In this document: positions 59,991 through 64,000 of the stretch, piece after piece
Layout: each line of letters begins with the position of its first letter
How positions within the stretch are numbered: position 1 is the stretch's first letter
From: Himantopus leucocephalus
Lineage: Eukaryota > Chordata > Aves > Charadriiformes > Recurvirostridae
Reading direction: 5' to 3'
Length of the DNA: 64,000 bases
NCBI GenBank assembly: GCA_003993805.1
Contig: RSEF01000001.1
Span: forward strand, 62,480,518-62,544,517
Position numbers and translations under genes: made by a program
The notes under the pieces: model-generated
The model's database searches: none
Told to the model about the DNA's origin: nothing
What the model saw: the letters and a program-made list of their open reading frames with translations, nothing else

Positions 59991-62046
59991 GTGAATGGGA
60001 GTGGGCTGAGGGGAAGCGTTTGCCTGGATATAGTGCTGCTGAAAAAGGGCGAGTGACTTCTCTGTGGCTCGTTTAGAAGCCCTGTTTTACTTACACCAAA
60101 ACCTGTTGCCCTATCTGGGAAGCTGTTTGCTGGACCAAGTTTCCATGGATAGGAAAAAGATTATTTAGCAAGTGCTGAAACGGGATCCCAAAAAAACTGA
60201 CAAAAATCTGTAGTTCCTCAGTGTCCAGCTGCTCCAGGCCATCTTCTCCCACAACCTTGCACGTTCATGACTGGTTCATGCCAGAACATCTGCATCTCCT
60301 TCCTGATATGGTCCACCAAATCTGTTCATCACTCAACATCCTAGCCTTAAAAAGGAAAATCCTCCTGTTTGAGAAATCCCCCAACCAGGGGTAGCTACCA
60401 GTGCTTGAAGTGAGGAAACAGGACCTGAAAACCCCACACATGACTTCTTTTTTAATGAATAGGGTTCCTTGATGTTGCAAAATTTCATGCAGTCTAATAT
60501 GAGTGTGTGTGTAATGCATTGCCACAGTGTTACTTATTGAGGGGATAAAATAAATACTTAACTTGCACACAGGATTAAGCCCCAAATAAAGGAAAATTCA
60601 GATTGTTTCCAAATAAACATCGTCTCAACATAAAAGACTGTACCTGGATGACCTGGCAAGTCAGTCTAGGTGACAGTGCTGCCAAATCCCTTCCCTCTCC
60701 ACTTGTTCTGGCTCTGCTTTTAAAAAGCAGGAAGAAATGTGTAGCGATGGGTGGGAGATGGTGTGGTCCTGGGGAGAAGCAGAGCCCCATCTCCTTACAC
60801 AGCTAGCAGAGAGTGGAGCAGGAGAGCGGAGGGTAGCACAGCGCTGTACAGCTGCAGGGCTGCTCACAACAGGGCAGAGCTCCCAGAGAATGTGCTCTTT
60901 GTTCCCTGCCTTTAAAGGGTAAGAGAAACACTTATGCATGGCAAATTAGCCCAAAAATGTATTTCTCTAAAACACCCGATTGTCTGGCCAGCTCTGCAGC
61001 TGCAGGGAAGTTCCAGGGAGAGAAGGGGGAGGTGGCGGGAAGGAGAAGGAGGGAGGCAGGGAAGGAGGATTTTGATGGCTGGGGGGGGAGGCAAGATGAT
61101 TGTGCTAATGAGGAAGAAATTCTCATGCCTCGATTCAAACAGAGCTGACCAGTGAGCCAGGGGACCCCTGAGAGAGGGGCCACGTTGGTGGCGAGGGGAC
61201 TATGGATGCCATGCAGTCTCCTGGGGGGTAGGGAGAAGAGGGGACACGAGACAGCTGTGCTCTGGACAGTGCAGGAGCAGGCACTGGCGCAGCCGGCGGT
61301 GCCGGGGAGTCCTGCTGCCCGGCAGGTTCAGCTGTGCCATCTGGGCCGGGATGCTCAGAGAACAGTGCCATGCTCCTCTAGTCACCATGTCACACGTCCC
61401 AGGGGGCAACAGGCTGTGCCTTCTCTCCCACTTTGGCACAAAACACGCAGGGTGTGACTCTTTGCAGAGGTGTGGGGCCTGTGCTGTTCCCAAGAGGTGA
61501 CATTTGGGTTTAAAACATCCCAAATATACCTTTGATTAGGAACTTGATCTGGGCTTGTTAGGAATTTCCAGCCTAATGCTGATACCCATTTGAAAACTCC
61601 CAGACCGTCGCTGGCAGACAAGTGATTCCTTGATCTTCCCTGGGGTTCAGAAAGCAAAACCTAATGGTAAGATTCTTGCCAACTGCTCAGACTGTGAATT
61701 TCATGGCAAGTGCCACAGTTCGGTCCCTGCCCCAAGGGATGCCACTGAAAGCAGAGTCAGGCCCACTGTGCGCACAGCTGAGACCTCAGTGTCCGTGGAG
61801 CGTCTCCCACACTGTCTGGGATGAGATGTCCTCTTTGTGCGCATGATGAGAATTTTTTTTCACTTCCATTATCTGCTGATGTGGAAGCAGAGGTGCTCGC
61901 TGCTGCAGACCACAGTGCTTTGCAGGCACAGCCTTGAGGCAACCTGACTGGTCCTCATTACTACCCACTGGATGCTCTTGGGGATATCTGTGGTGTGATC
62001 CAGATGCTGCTCTCTGTGTTCCCCTGAGAGCTCAGGCTAGACTTTG

Positions 62047-62066
62047 CCTTTGAGGACACTCAAAGG
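62047..62066. promoter_or_regulatory. Perfect inverted repeat with two CTTTG/CAAAG cores
   Basis: Arms CCTTTGAG (62047-62054) and CTCAAAGG (62059-62066) are exact reverse complements with a 4-base spacer. Both arms resemble HMG-box (SOX or TCF/LEF) half-sites. The cores face outward, unlike the classic SoxE dimer. A third CTTTG lies at 62042-62046. Confidence 0.4.
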
Positions 62067-63479
62067 TGCACTTGCCTGCTATAAATCCAGATCCCAGCGC
62101 TCTGTGCTTTCTGTGATGTGACATGACCTACTCCGGGCAGAAATGAGCATCTCCTTCAAAGCCACCAGTGCCACCTGCTGCAAGGGCAGATGAGATTGGT
62201 AGGTAGCCTTAGGTTAGGCAAAGCTTAGACTGCCCATGAGAAAAAAGAGGTATAAGAGTCTCAGAAGGGAATTTGACTTTGGTACATTCCTGTGACTGTT
62301 CAGCTCAGGTGTAGGGTTGATATTGCCACCGGTTCAAGTTGGCACAGGCAAACTTTCTTTCCAGGTTGCTGCTAAACTCATTACGTGACCAGATTTTTCC
62401 AAGCAAAACCCTATAACTCTTCAGGTTTGTAATCCAGAAGTCCTGTGAAGTCCCCTCTCACGCTACTGGAGGAAGGGAAGGACAGGTGGACCTGGACGTT
62501 TTATCTGAGCAAGTAGTGATACTGACTGCTGCTGGGAATCATTCATTCTTTCTTGTCAAAGGTTACATGAAGATGCTTTGGATGACACTGGGTGTGGAGG
62601 CACCTGCTGGCACCTTCATATAAGCAGTATCTGACTGGGGGAAGCCATCATTAGATTTGAGAATTTCCTATAGTGGAGAAGCAGATCAGACTTGTCTTGG
62701 AGAACGAGTGTGATGGGCAGAGGAGGAGGTGGGGAGCTGAACTGCTTTTGAAATGGGAAGATGTTGACAACTGTATAATCCTGTTGTCACTACCTGGCTC
62801 ATCTCTATGTGGCTACCAGGATGGTTCACTCTCTCATTTTATGTTTACATGGGAGAAGCAGGTATGAAAAGTGTTAGCTTTAATCAAGTCAGAAATTTCT
62901 CTCAGCTTTGACACACCGTTTTCCACTCAGGTGAAAAGGAGTCCCTCTGCATGCGTTGCCGTGCGTCCCTGCAATAAGGGAGAGTCCATCCCATTCCCTC
63001 CTCTCCTCCCCTCCACTTCTCCTACGGCTTCAGACCTTCACAGCCCTGCCACCCAGATCCTCATATGTCCCTTTAGAAACACACTGAGCTGCAGCCGCAC
63101 AAACGTGCGACTGCGTTACATGAGTTTAAGCCTCTAGATCTTAAGGCCCCAAAGCTACAGCTGTGCCAGCGCTGGGCTTCATGCCTGACCTTCAGGGAGT
63201 GGGTGGCACAGATTGAAGGCAGGCCTGCCGTGAGTCCTGAGATCACTTGCGGCAAGGTGGGACTTGGGGAAACCAAGAATCCAGGCACACTCCAGCACTT
63301 TGTGGAGACCTGGAGACCTCCCAGGGATGGCAAGGATGTGGCATCATCTGAGGGTGGGAATGACCGATACTGGGGACGTATTTATTAGTAAATAATTTGA
63401 CAAGAAATGGCACTTTAGGGGGATGAACTCAGTTGCAGATCCAGACCCAACTCAACAAGCACTTTTGGCTGGAAAGCGA

Positions 63480-63660
63480 GTGTGGGATGGGGATTTTTAA
63501 AATATCAAAACATTTCATTTCAAGACAATCTTCCTGAATTATTCTGTTTTCTAAATGCCACAATGTTGTGAATGGATATTTTCAAAGGGAATTTCTGACA
63601 TTTCATTTCAAACTGGCATTTTGCATTTAAAACTTGACCCAGGTTGAAAGATGAGAGGTC
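63480..63660. other. AT-rich island with 14-bp direct repeat
   Basis: ACATTTCATTTCAA occurs exactly at 63510-63523 and 63598-63611. Between them lies CACAATGTTGTG (63559-63570), a short dyad containing the SOX-like ACAATG. TTTTCAAAGG follows at 63579-63588. It could be a regulatory element close to SOX10; unproven. Confidence 0.35.
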
Positions 63661-63918
63661 AGACACAAGAGCCTAATAACCACAAAGTGAAACCTGCTAT
63701 TTCAAGCTCAACAGAATGTTTCAGTCTCTGAGTTTTGTCATCTGAAAAAAAAAAAAATCACAGCTGAGCTCCTGTGTGTTTCCAGATCAATATGCCCCTA
63801 CGCAACACATCTGAGGTGATGGAGACACTGGAGTAGAAACAGCTGGTGTGGTTGGGATAAAACCAGCCAGGTAGTGGCCTGAAATGAACTAGAAAATGCC
63901 CTTGAGCATCCCAGACAG

Positions 63919-63960
63919 AATTTCACTCTTATATCAATAAATTTCACTCTGATCTCAATA
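63919..63960 (+). repeat. Tandem duplication of a 21-bp unit
   Basis: Units 63919-63939 and 63940-63960 agree at 19 of 21 positions (both begin AATTTCACTCT and end TCAATA). It is a recent small tandem duplication. Confidence 0.9.
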
Positions 63961-64000
63961 AGGCTGTTCGTGGTGGGATGCGCACCTCTTAGAAATGTTT

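Larger units (their letters stand above)
47730..64000. other. Gene-free stretch between PICK1 and the expected SOX10
   Basis: No exon chain, tRNA or known small RNA is recognised in 16 kb. All ORFs are short and lack family features. By synteny with human 22q13.1, where PICK1 and SOX10 are divergent neighbours separated by tens of kilobases of enhancer-bearing DNA, this should be the PICK1-proximal part of the SOX10 upstream region. The visible contents are a decayed CR1, simple repeats, a gap, a decayed minisatellite and AT-rich islands, listed separately. Confidence 0.6.

Overview
The window is vertebrate nuclear DNA, almost certainly from a bird. It has short GT-AG introns, two copies of the avian CR1 LINE (one decayed), an unmethylated-type CpG promoter and one assembly gap of 100 N. 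Four protein genes are recognisable. Their order and relative orientation match human 22q13.1 read backwards: PLA2G6 (+), BAIAP2L2 (+), SLC16A8 (+) and PICK1 (-). From that synteny, SOX10 should lie beyond the right edge, transcribed rightward and divergent from PICK1. The last 16 kb would then be SOX10 upstream regulatory territory.

Layout. 1-9.7 kb: the 3' half of PLA2G6 (11 exons, last ankyrin repeats plus the whole patatin-type catalytic domain). 9.7-11.1 kb: compact spacer and BAIAP2L2 promoter area. 11.1-22.9 kb: complete BAIAP2L2 (14 coding exons, 492 aa; I-BAR, SH3 and C-terminal WH2-like tail). 22.9-28.2 kb: GC-rich spacer with a possible noncoding first exon and promoter of SLC16A8 near 24.1-24.2 kb. 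28.2-33.3 kb: complete SLC16A8/MCT3 coding region (4 coding exons, 542 aa). 33.3-35.9 kb: convergent intergenic DNA and 3'UTRs. 35.9-47.6 kb: complete PICK1 on the minus strand (12 coding exons, 407 aa; PDZ plus BAR), with a CR1 in an intron and a CpG-island promoter. 47.7-64 kb: no convincing gene. It holds simple repeats, a decayed CR1, a gap, a decayed minisatellite and several AT-rich islands with SOX, homeodomain, POU or forkhead-like motifs.

The genes are unrelated in pathway: lipid remodelling, actin and membrane shaping, lactate transport in retinal pigment epithelium, and receptor trafficking. They are neighbours by ancient synteny, not as an operon. Coordinates of exons come from reading GT/AG boundaries with phase kept across each junction; every joined frame stays open to its stop. 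No novel protein system was found. The most interesting material is regulatory: a forkhead-site palindrome in BAIAP2L2 intron 1, a candidate MCT3 distal promoter with an OTX/CRX-type motif, a start-codon-overlapping upstream ORF in PICK1, and SoxE-like paired sites in the presumed SOX10 upstream region.
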